A DNA stretch of 64,000 nt, from assembly GCF_014640675.1 (NCBI RefSeq), contig NZ_BMHK01000006.1:33472-97471 (forward strand). Reading direction: 5' to 3'. Under the pieces are notes generated by a model, which was given only the letters and a program-made list of their open reading frames with translations, ran no database searches and was not told the origin of the DNA. Positions 8,554 through 16,015 of this stretch are shown here, piece by piece. The position numbers and the translations under genes were made by a program. The first letter of the stretch is position 1. The number at the start of each line of letters is the position of its first letter. The DNA comes from Novosphingobium endophyticum. GTDB lineage: Bacteria > Pseudomonadota > Alphaproteobacteria > Sphingomonadales > Sphingomonadaceae.

Positions 8554-9759
8554 TCACGAGACCTGACCCGATGTTGCGATCCCGCTTCCATGCGCGGAGA
8601 ACGGCGGTCGCCGCGAGGCGGTGACAATCTTTTCGATGGTTTCCCAATAGCGGCCCGTCGTCGGCACGATATCAAACTTGCGGGTGATCGCCGATGCCGC
8701 CGCGCCCCTGAGCGCGCGCATCGCCGGATCATGGACAAGGCGCAGCGCCTCTGCGAAAGCGTGCGGATCGTTGGTCGGCACGACGGCCCCGGCCGCGCAG
8801 GGGACAAGCCCCTGCACCGCCTCGCGCGCGCGGTCGAGCAGTATCTCGGACGGGCCGGAGGCACAATTCGTAGCGACGACCGGCAGCCCGCACGCCATCG
8901 CCTCCACCAGCCCGTTCGGAAAGCCTTCCGCGTTCGAGGGGAGCGCGAAGAGCGTCGCGCGCTTGAGTATCGCAAAGGGATTATCCACGAACCCGGGAAG
9001 GCGGACGCGCCCTTGCAGTCCGAACCGGGCGATCTGCGCTTCCAGCCTGCGCCGTTCCGGCCCCTCGCCCAGAATGACCAGCGAACCGGGCAATCCGGAC
9101 TGGGCGAAGGCCTCGATCAGCATCGCGAAGTTCTTGTTGGGGACGAGCCTGCCGGTCGCGGCAACGAATTCCCCCTCGACGGGCGGGACCATCGGTTTGG
9201 CGCCAAGGGTCTCGATCAGGGCGTGATCCACGGGATTGGGTATGATCGATATCCGGTTGCTTCGCACGGCGAAATTCCGCACCAGATCCTGCGCCACGCC
9301 GTCCGAAACCGCGATAACGTGATCCGCTCGCGGATAGCTGAGGCGAAGCAGCAGCTTGCTTGCCAGCGCGCGCATGCGTCCCCCGAAATGGGCCGAACTG
9401 TTGACCCGTTCGCTGATGATGCAGGTGGTCTGTGTTCCCCAGGTCGCGGCGATATTGCTGACATTGGCCCGTGTCAGGAAGCTGAGCGTGACTTCGGGAC
9501 GCAATTCGGCAAGCAGGCGGCGAAGCGCCAGGACGCCGGGAAGAAGCCTGTGGCGGCTGTCGAACTCGATGACGTCCACCCAGTCCGGCACCGGATAGGC
9601 ACCGCGTTCCCGGTCGAGCAGGACAAGCGAAATGTCATACCGGTCACGCCACGGGCCGGAAGCCCGCAGCAGGGTCGTCATGATCCGTTCCGCTCCGCCC
9701 CCGGCAAGCGAATTGATGATGAAGACCGCTCGTTTCCTTCGGTGCGAACCCGGCATCAT
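8554..9759 (-). CDS. Glycosyltransferase family 4
   Basis: About 401 residues from the ATG at 9759. The open frame extends to 9870, but that extension is basic, low in hydrophobic content and overlaps the upstream gene. The chosen start lies one base after that gene's stop, giving MMPGSHRRKRAVFIINSLAGGGAER, a standard GT-B opening, here cited as MMPGSHRRKRAVF plus SLAGGGAER. The C-terminal donor-site motif EGFPNGLVEAMACGLPVVA, with its conserved Glu residues, is intact. It is a retaining glycosyltransferase acting in the cytoplasm, probably co-transcribed with the second GT4 gene. Sugar unknown. Confidence 0.85.
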   Translation of the reverse strand: MMPGSHRRKRAVFIINSLAGGGAERIMTTLLRASGPWRDRYDISLVLLDRERGAYPVPDWVDVIEFDSRHRLLPGVLALRRLLAELRPEVTLSFLTRANVSNIAATWGTQTTCIISERVNSSAHFGGRMRALASKLLLRLSYPRADHVIAVSDGVAQDLVRNFAVRSNRISIIPNPVDHALIETLGAKPMVPPVEGEFVAATGRLVPNKNFAMLIEAFAQSGLPGSLVILGEGPERRRLEAQIARFGLQGRVRLPGFVDNPFAILKRATLFALPSNAEGFPNGLVEAMACGLPVVATNCASGPSEILLDRAREAVQGLVPCAAGAVVPTNDPHAFAEALRLVHDPAMRALRGAAASAITRKFDIVPTTGRYWETIEKIVTASRRPPFSAHGSGIATSGQVS

Positions 9760-9760
9760 T

Positions 9761-10915
9761 TTATTTGAGCGAACGTGAAGTCGAGCGGCCAAGGTGCCTC
9801 GCGGTGTCGGGCGACGATGCCAGGGAATGATAGAGCGTTGCGGTGCTGCGGGCTGACGTTTCCCAGTCAAAGCGCCGCTTCACCAGATGCGCGTCGGCTG
9901 TGCGCGCCTGATGCCCCTCTGCCAGTAGGCAGGCCAGGCGATCGGTATCGCCAACCGGAAAATAGCAGTCCTCGCTCAGCCCGACGTCGCGGTTGGCGGC
10001 AATGTCGCTGAGCAGCATGGGCGCCGCGCAGGAGGCAGCCTCCAGCGCGGCGATGGGCAGTCCTTCATGGTAAGAGGGCATCACGAATACCGAGCAGTTC
10101 TCGTAAAGGCATTTCAGGACCGGGCGCGGCTGGAAGCTGAGAAACAGGACCCGGTCGCTGGCATGGGACCGCAGTTCGCGAACATAATCGGAATCGTGAT
10201 CGGCATCGCCGGCGATGGCCAGCACGGAGCCATCCGCCGGAGCGCTTGCCCGAAAGGCGCGAATGAGGTCATGCAGCCCCTTTTCAGGCACAAGCCGCGC
10301 GACCGCCAGCACGTAGCCCTTCGGCCTCAGCCCCAGTTGCGCAAGCGTTTCGGCGGCGTCCACGCCGCTCGATGGCAGTTGCGGCGCCCCGTTCGGAATG
10401 TAGGTGACCTTGTGTGCCTGAGACGGGAATATCTGCTTCAGATGCGCGGCAAGCGAAGGCGAGATCGCAATCACGCGATGCGCCCAGATCAGTCCCGACC
10501 TCTCGCCTATGCGGAGAATGAGCTTTGCCATCAGCCCCCATTTGGCACGTTCATAGTCGGCCCCGTGGTGGGTTACGACCACCTTCAGGCCAAGCACTCG
10601 CGCCAGGGGTGTCAGCAACGCCGGCCCGATGCCATGGATGTGCAGAACGTCGGTGCCGCGTATCCAGGCGTAAAGCGTGGCGATGAAAGTCGCGACGATG
10701 GCCTCGAGCGATTGCGAACGCGGAGACGGCAGGGAGATGAGGGAAATGCCGCGATAGCTGCGATCACCGCTTTCGACATAGGGCGCGCGGCAGAGCACGG
10801 AAATCTGGAGGTTCGGGTTGTCCCGCTTGATGCGGGGCAGGATTTCCTCGCAATGACTCTCGACCCCGCCCATCACCCGAGGAATGCCTCGAAGACCGGT
10901 GACAAATATCTTCAT
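9761..10915 (-). CDS. Glycosyltransferase family 4
   Basis: 384 residues, GT-B fold. The N-terminus is FVTGLRGIPRVMGGVESH, with the glycine-rich acceptor loop, and VVTHHGADYERAKWG follows near residue 115. The C-terminal donor site has MPSYHEGLPIAALEAASC, with the paired Glu motif E-x7-E. It resembles rhamnosyl- or mannosyltransferases of the EPS type, although specificity cannot be assigned. It is the first gene of the leftward group running through the second GT4 gene to the export and acetyltransferase genes. A 363-base region separates it from the beta-helix gene. Confidence 0.85.
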   Translation of the reverse strand: MKIFVTGLRGIPRVMGGVESHCEEILPRIKRDNPNLQISVLCRAPYVESGDRSYRGISLISLPSPRSQSLEAIVATFIATLYAWIRGTDVLHIHGIGPALLTPLARVLGLKVVVTHHGADYERAKWGLMAKLILRIGERSGLIWAHRVIAISPSLAAHLKQIFPSQAHKVTYIPNGAPQLPSSGVDAAETLAQLGLRPKGYVLAVARLVPEKGLHDLIRAFRASAPADGSVLAIAGDADHDSDYVRELRSHASDRVLFLSFQPRPVLKCLYENCSVFVMPSYHEGLPIAALEAASCAAPMLLSDIAANRDVGLSEDCYFPVGDTDRLACLLAEGHQARTADAHLVKRRFDWETSARSTATLYHSLASSPDTARHLGRSTSRSLK

Positions 10916-11278
10916 GCTCGGCCGATACCTCTAACATTACGATGCCACTGCTCAACCTTGAGCGGATCAATAAGATGACAGGCGTTACGGCACACCACAG
11001 CGATTGAAAGATTCCGGTTATCACCGGAGATTCTTCCATGCTCAGACCAATAGTGCCTCAATATCGAATGGCCCGATACTGAGCTGACGTCACGTGTTGG
11101 CAGGATGATAGCGCGGTGCAGACGGGACTTGAACGCCGATTGTGCGCCGCAACATTCCCCTCGTCGGGTTTTCGGCTCAACATATCGTATGCCGTGTCTT
11201 GCTCCCCGGTTCCGGGCCCTTCGCGGATCATCCCTTGGTGGTATCGGGTATCCGCCCGAAGGGGCAATCCGCGTTCCC
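10916..11278. promoter_or_regulatory. Intergenic region upstream of the GT4 operon
   Basis: 363 bases without a supportable gene. It contains a perfect inverted repeat GCTCAA-CC-TTGAGC at 10950-10963, 35 bases before the GT4 start. Further away there is a TGACGTCA palindrome at 11085-11092. Both could be operators for the leftward operon, but no known regulator is assigned. The local base composition is lower in GC than the genes around it. Confidence 0.35.
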
Positions 11279-12316
11279 TCACGCTCGCTCGCGCAAGACT
11301 CGGACAGGTTGCTGGCTGCGGTCGGGAGCCCAGGTGATGACCGGTTCCGCCCCCGTGACCTTGAAGAGCGCCGCGTCGGGCGTGTCGATGGCGGCATCGC
11401 GGATTTCCAGATGCAGGGGCGTGTCCGTAGCGATAAGGAAGACGGGCGCCGAATTGCCCGCCTCCGCGCGAACCACGGGCCGGTCGAGCACATATCGGTC
11501 GACGGCCCCATGAAAGGAGAAGTGCGCCGCCTCGCCCGTCCCTCCATAGTGTCTGGGATTCTCGCTTATGCACCGGTGCAGTTCGCCGCTGCTCCAGAGA
11601 CGGAAATTGCGCTTGTTCAGCCGCGCCGCGCAGTCCTCGAGATAGACATTCTCCGACTTGAGATCGAAACCGCCGTCGCTGCACTCGCTCGCCACGCAGG
11701 AAAGATAGCGGATTTTGCGATTGCCGCGTTCGTCGGAGAACCCGTCCCCGTTCCAGTACCTGTCCGCCGGCCTGGACGATTCCCGAAAGCCGTGCGCCGC
11801 CACGCGCGAATACGTGATGTCGTAGGCCTGGTCATCCAATTGGAAACCGACACAATAGAGATCGCCCTGCGCACTGCCGTAGGCCGTGACGTCCTCGATC
11901 ACACCATTGTGCGAATCATAGCGGATGCGCGTCATGCTTTTGTCGACCTCGTGCGCCGTGACGCGCCGGACCGCGAAGTTGGTCAATCGTGCCGGATCGG
12001 TGTTGTTGGAGCTCGTGTCCTCCAGAAAGCGATAGAGATTGCGCGCCTCGCAGTCCTCTATGACCAGATCGTCGACGGGCACATTCACCCGCACCGCCCC
12101 GTTTCCAAGATCGAGGAAGCTGCAGTTCCGGATGATCGTGTTCGACCGGACGCGCAGGCCTTCGCCGCCCTCGCCCTTGGTGCCGAGGCTCGAACGGGTG
12201 CCCTGAAAGGTCTTCCCGTCGATGATCGTAGCAGCCTGGCCACCTGCGGCACGGGGAGCCAGCAGCGCCGCCAGGCCCGTGGCGACGAAAACTCTGCGGG
12301 TGATATCCGGTGGCAT
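11279..12316 (-). CDS. Exported right-handed beta-helix protein with Tat-type signal
   Basis: 345 residues. The N-terminus has a twin-arginine motif TRRVFVA followed by a hydrophobic stretch and APRAAGGQA, consistent with Tat export. The body shows short repeated rungs with Asn/Cys/Ser stacks (TIIRNCSFLDLGNGAVRV, LVIEDCEARNLYRF, IEDVTAYGSAQGDLYC), the pattern of a pectate-lyase-like parallel beta-helix. A polysaccharide lyase, hydrolase or epimerase acting on the exported glycan is the natural guess from context. No catalytic set can be identified by eye. A GGAG element sits 8 bases before the ATG at 12316. Confidence 0.65.
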   Translation of the reverse strand: MPPDITRRVFVATGLAALLAPRAAGGQAATIIDGKTFQGTRSSLGTKGEGGEGLRVRSNTIIRNCSFLDLGNGAVRVNVPVDDLVIEDCEARNLYRFLEDTSSNNTDPARLTNFAVRRVTAHEVDKSMTRIRYDSHNGVIEDVTAYGSAQGDLYCVGFQLDDQAYDITYSRVAAHGFRESSRPADRYWNGDGFSDERGNRKIRYLSCVASECSDGGFDLKSENVYLEDCAARLNKRNFRLWSSGELHRCISENPRHYGGTGEAAHFSFHGAVDRYVLDRPVVRAEAGNSAPVFLIATDTPLHLEIRDAAIDTPDAALFKVTGAEPVITWAPDRSQQPVRVLRERA

Positions 12317-12529
12317 GGCGTTGCTCCGAGGCGAGGGATGCTTCTGGAAGCACTGCGACAGGTTTTCCGGCCTTCAACATTACTGCACCGGTGGCGCCTC
12401 CAATGCCGCTCGAAGTTGCCGGCGGTGCGCGCGGCAATCAAGCCAACCTTTTGGTAGATAATGGTTAATTTTGACGAGACGGGCCTGACATGCGGCCAGT
12501 GGAGCGCCTCGGCGCGGAACGCCGGCGCG

Positions 12530-12724
12530 CTAGCCGCGCTTTTTGCGAGACTTCAGTGCCGCCGCGATTCCCACGCCAATCGAGGCCGGGATGGCAACCA
12601 CGACCAGCGCGGCCGCGACGCCCGCCGTCAGGAGCGCGGATCCTGCCAGATGCACAGCCTCTCCGGCCACTTTCTCTATCGCATTGACATTGGGAAGTTC
12701 CGCGACTTCGCTGCTCTTCCTCAT
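12530..12724 (-). CDS. Small membrane protein, function unknown
   Basis: 64 residues from the ATG at 12724. A GGAG sequence lies 9 bases upstream, whereas the longer start at 12757 has no ribosome binding site. The protein has a hydrophilic N-terminus, one long or two short hydrophobic segments (LAGSALLTAGVAAALVVVAI and SIGVGIAAAL) and a basic KSRKKRG tail, so it is probably an inner-membrane protein. It is divergent from msrA across about 230 bases. No family is recognised. It could be a spurious frame, but the composition and ribosome binding site argue for a gene. Confidence 0.5.
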   Translation of the reverse strand: MRKSSEVAELPNVNAIEKVAGEAVHLAGSALLTAGVAAALVVVAIPASIGVGIAAALKSRKKRG

Positions 12725-12817
12725 CGCATCCAACTCCGCATCCCGTGGACCCCACACCCAAGCTGCCGGTCAGCATGCCCCCTCGGATGCTAATGCACCC
12801 ATATCTACACAATCTTA

Positions 12818-12835
12818 ACACGCCGCTAAGCGTGT
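12818..12835. promoter_or_regulatory. Inverted repeat in the msrA upstream region
   Basis: ACACGC-N6-GCGTGT, a perfect 6-base-arm inverted repeat within a short AT-richer segment between the small membrane protein gene and msrA. It is a candidate operator; the regulator is unknown. Confidence 0.3.
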
Positions 12836-12951
12836 GCAAAATAGGGGGAAAGCCACAAGTCACACAAAAATGGGGTTTTTCCCCGGCTTCCCGCTTGCGG
12901 GATCATGCTTTAGAATGGTCGCGCAGCCTGAAAGAAGCCCGGGAGGCCGCC

Positions 12952-13626
12952 ATGGCCATTCGCCCCTATTCCATAACATTGCTGGCCATCATCGGTGCCG
13001 GCGCGCTCGCCTCGGCGCTGGTGGTTCCCGCCGGATCCAGTTCCGCGGCCGGCAGCATCCCGCCGCCGCCTGCGGAAAAAGTCGCGCCAGAAGGCGATCA
13101 GGTTGCCGTGCTCGCCGGCGGATGCTTCTGGGGAATTGAGAGGCTATTCGAACATGTCCGGGGCGTGAAGTCGGTCACGTCCGGCTATGCCGGGGGCACA
13201 AGGGCCACCGCGAACTATGCGGACGTTTCTTCCGGACGCACCAGGCATGCGGAGGCAGTGCGCATCGTCTACGATCCGGCGCGGATCAGCTATGGCCGGC
13301 TTCTGCAGATCTATTTCTCTGTCGCGCACGATCCCACGCAACTCAACCGCCAGACGCCCGATGTCGGCCCCAGCTATCGCTCGGCCATTTTCCCGCAAAA
13401 TGCCGCGCAGCGTGCTGTGGCCCAGACCTATATCGCCAAGCTGACCAGGACCGGCGCATTCACCCGGCCGATTGTCACCACGCTGGAAAGCGGAAGGTTC
13501 TATCCCGCCGAGGCCTATCATCAGGACTTCATGCGCAAGAACCCGGATCATCCGTACATCGTGCGGTGGGACATGCCCAAGCTGGCGGCATTCAGGAAGG
13601 AATATCCGGGACTCTATCGCAACTGA
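12952..13626 (+). CDS. msrA: Peptide-methionine (S)-S-oxide reductase MsrA, exported form
   Basis: 224 residues from the ATG at 12952; the longer open frame upstream has no MsrA content. A signal-like hydrophobic stretch (residues 6-25) ends in AGSSSAAG. The catalytic motif GGCFWG follows, with nucleophile Cys58, then SGYAGG and later the YHQDF-like segment EAYHQDF. MsrA reduces Met-S-sulfoxide in proteins. The signal segment suggests a periplasmic location, where it would repair envelope proteins. The 3' end overlaps the convergent FAD dehydrogenase gene by 35 bases. The resolving cysteine expected near the C-terminus in many MsrA proteins is absent in this short tail. Confidence 0.9.
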   Translation: MAIRPYSITLLAIIGAGALASALVVPAGSSSAAGSIPPPPAEKVAPEGDQVAVLAGGCFWGIERLFEHVRGVKSVTSGYAGGTRATANYADVSSGRTRHAEAVRIVYDPARISYGRLLQIYFSVAHDPTQLNRQTPDVGPSYRSAIFPQNAAQRAVAQTYIAKLTRTGAFTRPIVTTLESGRFYPAEAYHQDFMRKNPDHPYIVRWDMPKLAAFRKEYPGLYRN

Positions 13627-15250
13627 CCAGTTCCAGCGCCAGCGCCTCGGCCACGCGGATGCCATCGACGGCGGCGCTGAGGATGCCGCCCGCATAGCCC
13701 GCGCCTTCGCCGGCGGGATAAAGGCCGCATGTGTTGAGACTCTGGAAATCGCGCCCGCGCGTGATGCGCACCGGCGAGGAGGTGCGCGTCTCCACGCCGG
13801 TCATGACCACGTCGGAATGGTCGTAGCCGGGAACCTGTCGGCCGAAAACGGGCAGCGCCTCGCGGATGGCGTCGATCACGAAATCGGGCAGGCACTCGCG
13901 CAAATCGGTCAGGTGCACGCCCGGCTGATAGCTGGGGATCACCGCGCCGAATTCGCTCGAAGCGCGCCCGGCGAGGAAATCGCCGAGTTTCTGGCCCGGC
14001 GCCTTGTAGTTCGCGCCGCCCGCCTTGAAGGCCAGTTCCTCGAACTTTCTCTGGAACGCGATGCCGGCTAGCGGATGGCCGGGATAGTCGCGTTCGGGCG
14101 TGATATCGACGACAAGTCCGGAATTGGCGTTGAACTCCGCGCGCGAATACTGGCTCATGCCGTTGGTGACGACGCGCCCCTCCTCGCTGGTCGCCGCCAC
14201 GACGCGCCCGCCCGGACACATGCAGAACGAATAAACCACGCGCCCGTTCGCGCACTTGTGCGAGATCGAATAGGCCGCCGGGCCGAGGATGCTGTTTCCG
14301 GCATTCGGGCCATAGCGCGCATTATCGATCCAGCTTTGCGGATGCTCGATGCGCACGCCCAGTGCGAAGGGCTTGGCCTCGACGTGGACACCCCGGTCGT
14401 ACAGAACCTGAAAGGTATCGCGCGCCGAATGGCCGACGGCCATGATGACGTGGCTCGCGGGCAGGAACTCGCCTGTCGAGAGGTGCAGGCCCGTGAGGCG
14501 ACGCCCGCCGCCGGCCTCCTGCTCGATCTCGAAGTCCTCGACGCGAGTCTGGAAACGGTATTCGCCGCCCAGCTTCTCGATCGTCTCGCGGATGGACATG
14601 ACCATTGTGACGAGCCGAAACGTGCCGATGTGCGGATGCGCTTCGGTCAGGATGTCCTCCGGCGCCCCCGCCTTGACGAATTCGGTCAGCACCTTGCGCC
14701 CCAGATGACGCGGATCCTTGATGCGGCTGTAGAGCTTGCCGTCGGAGAATGTGCCCGCCCCGCCCTCTCCGAACTGCACATTGCTTTCCGGGTCCAGCAC
14801 CGAGCGGCGCCACAGGCCCCAGGTATCCTTGGTCCGTTCGCGAACGGCCTTGCCGCGCTCGATGATGATCGGCCGGAACCCCATCTGCGCCAGCACCAGA
14901 GCGGCGAGCAGGCCGCAGGGTCCGGCCCCGATGACGACGGGACGCAGCCCCGCGTAGTCTTCGGGCGCGCGGGCGACGAACCTGTAGGAGGTATCCGGGG
15001 TCGGCCGGACATGCTGGTCCTCAGCGAAACGCGCCAGCACCTCGGCTTCGTTCCGGAGCTGGACGTCGAGCGAATAGACCAGCTTGATCGCCGTCTTGCG
15101 CCGCGCGTCGTTACCCCGGCGGACCACCGCGAGGCGCTCGATATCCCCCGGCTCGACGCCAAGGCGCGCGATGACGGCCTGCTCGAGATCGGCGGGACCG
15201 TGGTCGAGGGGAAGGGCAAGATCGGACAGACGAAGCATTGCCGCGCCCAT
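13592..15250 (-). CDS. FAD-dependent dehydrogenase (COG2509-type)
   Basis: 552 residues from the ATG at 15250 (AAGGTG just upstream); ATG 15238 is an alternative, and the open frame reaches 15325. A basic N-terminal domain of about 90 residues precedes a Rossmann dinucleotide site (PVVIGAGPCGLLAALVLAQ). This is followed by IIERGKAVRERTKDT, VQFGEGGAGTFSDGKLYSR and, near the end, LYPAGEGAGYAGGILSAAVDG, all characteristic of the uncharacterised FAD-dependent dehydrogenase family. The substrate is unknown; no membrane segment or signal is seen. It is on the opposite strand to its neighbours and shares a short upstream region with the ABM-fold gene. Confidence 0.85.
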   Translation of the reverse strand: MGAAMLRLSDLALPLDHGPADLEQAVIARLGVEPGDIERLAVVRRGNDARRKTAIKLVYSLDVQLRNEAEVLARFAEDQHVRPTPDTSYRFVARAPEDYAGLRPVVIGAGPCGLLAALVLAQMGFRPIIIERGKAVRERTKDTWGLWRRSVLDPESNVQFGEGGAGTFSDGKLYSRIKDPRHLGRKVLTEFVKAGAPEDILTEAHPHIGTFRLVTMVMSIRETIEKLGGEYRFQTRVEDFEIEQEAGGGRRLTGLHLSTGEFLPASHVIMAVGHSARDTFQVLYDRGVHVEAKPFALGVRIEHPQSWIDNARYGPNAGNSILGPAAYSISHKCANGRVVYSFCMCPGGRVVAATSEEGRVVTNGMSQYSRAEFNANSGLVVDITPERDYPGHPLAGIAFQRKFEELAFKAGGANYKAPGQKLGDFLAGRASSEFGAVIPSYQPGVHLTDLRECLPDFVIDAIREALPVFGRQVPGYDHSDVVMTGVETRTSSPVRITRGRDFQSLNTCGLYPAGEGAGYAGGILSAAVDGIRVAEALALELVSCDRVPDIPS

Positions 15251-15339
15251 ATACACCTTGCCGCCGCCGCGCCATGGTCTTGCGATGCGCGCCGCGATGC
15301 CCGACAATCGCGGGAACAGACCCAAGGGAGTCGTCAGCC

Positions 15340-15669
15340 ATGTTCATCGCGATGAATCGCTTTCAGGTCATCAAGGGTGAGGAAGAAGGCTTTGAAGCGA
15401 TGTGGAAGAACCGCGAGAGCTTCCTCCACGAAGTGCCGGGATTCGTAGAATTCCATCTGCTTCGCGGACCGGCGGCCGAGGATCACACGCTCTACGCGAC
15501 GCACACCGTGTGGCATTCACAAGGCGACTTCGAGGCCTGGACGCGGTCGGAAGCCTTCCGCAAGGCGCATGCCGGGGCGGGCTCGGCCAGACCGCGCTAT
15601 ATCGGGCCGCCCAGATTCGAAGGCTTCGTGGCGGTCCAGACTGTCGATGCCCAGGGATCAGCGAGCTGA
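15340..15669 (+). CDS. Antibiotic biosynthesis monooxygenase (ABM/IsdG-like) domain protein
   Basis: 109 residues from the ATG at 15340, preceded by an AAGGGAG ribosome binding site at 15324-15330. The longer frame from 15238 is not needed. MFIAMNRFQVIKGEEEGFEAMW followed by PGFVEFHLLRG and THTVWHSQGDFEAWTRSEAF is the dimeric ferredoxin-like fold of the ABM/heme-degrading monooxygenase group; motifs are quoted in short blocks. Members include IsdG-type heme oxygenases. A heme role would be attractive next to a heme-rich island, but the catalytic Asn/His/Trp set cannot be confirmed by eye. Confidence 0.75.
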   Translation: MFIAMNRFQVIKGEEEGFEAMWKNRESFLHEVPGFVEFHLLRGPAAEDHTLYATHTVWHSQGDFEAWTRSEAFRKAHAGAGSARPRYIGPPRFEGFVAVQTVDAQGSAS

Positions 15670-15767
15670 ATGAGACGATGATCGGACCACTGCAAGATCA
15701 TCCAAGACGAGTCGGCGACCGACACACCCCACCTTGGAGCGCTCGAGCGGGCTCCGGCTACGCAATG

Positions 15768-15784
15768 GCATTATAATATAATGC
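15768..15784. promoter_or_regulatory. AT-rich perfect palindrome, possible promoter/operator
   Basis: GCATTATAATATAATGC, a perfect 17-base palindrome with a single central base that contains TATAAT in its left half. It could be a -10 region overlapped by an operator. Confidence 0.35.
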
Positions 15785-15851
15785 TTAACTTATATTTCGC
15801 GCGCGCGGCCCCGGTTTTCTTGGGCTTGTAACCTTACGAGACGAAGAATTA

Positions 15852-15865
15852 GTGATAAATATCAC
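15852..15865. promoter_or_regulatory. CRP/FNR-type binding site candidate
   Basis: GTGATA-AA-TATCAC, a perfect inverted repeat that fits GTGA-N6-TCAC, the core of the CRP consensus (TGTGA-N6-TCACA). Its centre is about 157 bases before the ATG of the CHAT gene. The operon encodes a cyclase, and the neighbouring operon encodes cNMP-binding and phosphodiesterase proteins, so a cAMP-responsive CRP-type regulator is a reasonable guess. No such regulator is encoded in the window. Confidence 0.45.
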
Positions 15866-16015
15866 AAAACACAGGCCTTCAACAAAGACGGCATTGGGGT
15901 TTACAATGCCCTCCGCTTAGTGTCTGGAGATCCTCGCGAAGGGGAAGTCGCCAAGCAGAGCACGTTGACAGCACATGTCTGCCGCGCGATTGCTGAAAAA
16001 GTGGGGGGATGAACG

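Larger units (their letters stand above)
15670..16015. promoter_or_regulatory. Promoter region of the CHAT/TPS/cytochrome operon
   Basis: 346 bases, clearly AT-richer than the rest of the window around 15768-15870. It holds a TATAAT-containing palindrome and a CRP-type inverted repeat (both listed separately) and no gene. This is the only sizeable gap before the nine-gene rightward operon. Confidence 0.55.

Noticed and set aside
11105..12457. Rightward 450-codon frame over the beta-helix gene
   Set aside because: Antisense shadow; the leftward frame has a Tat signal, rungs and a ribosome binding site.
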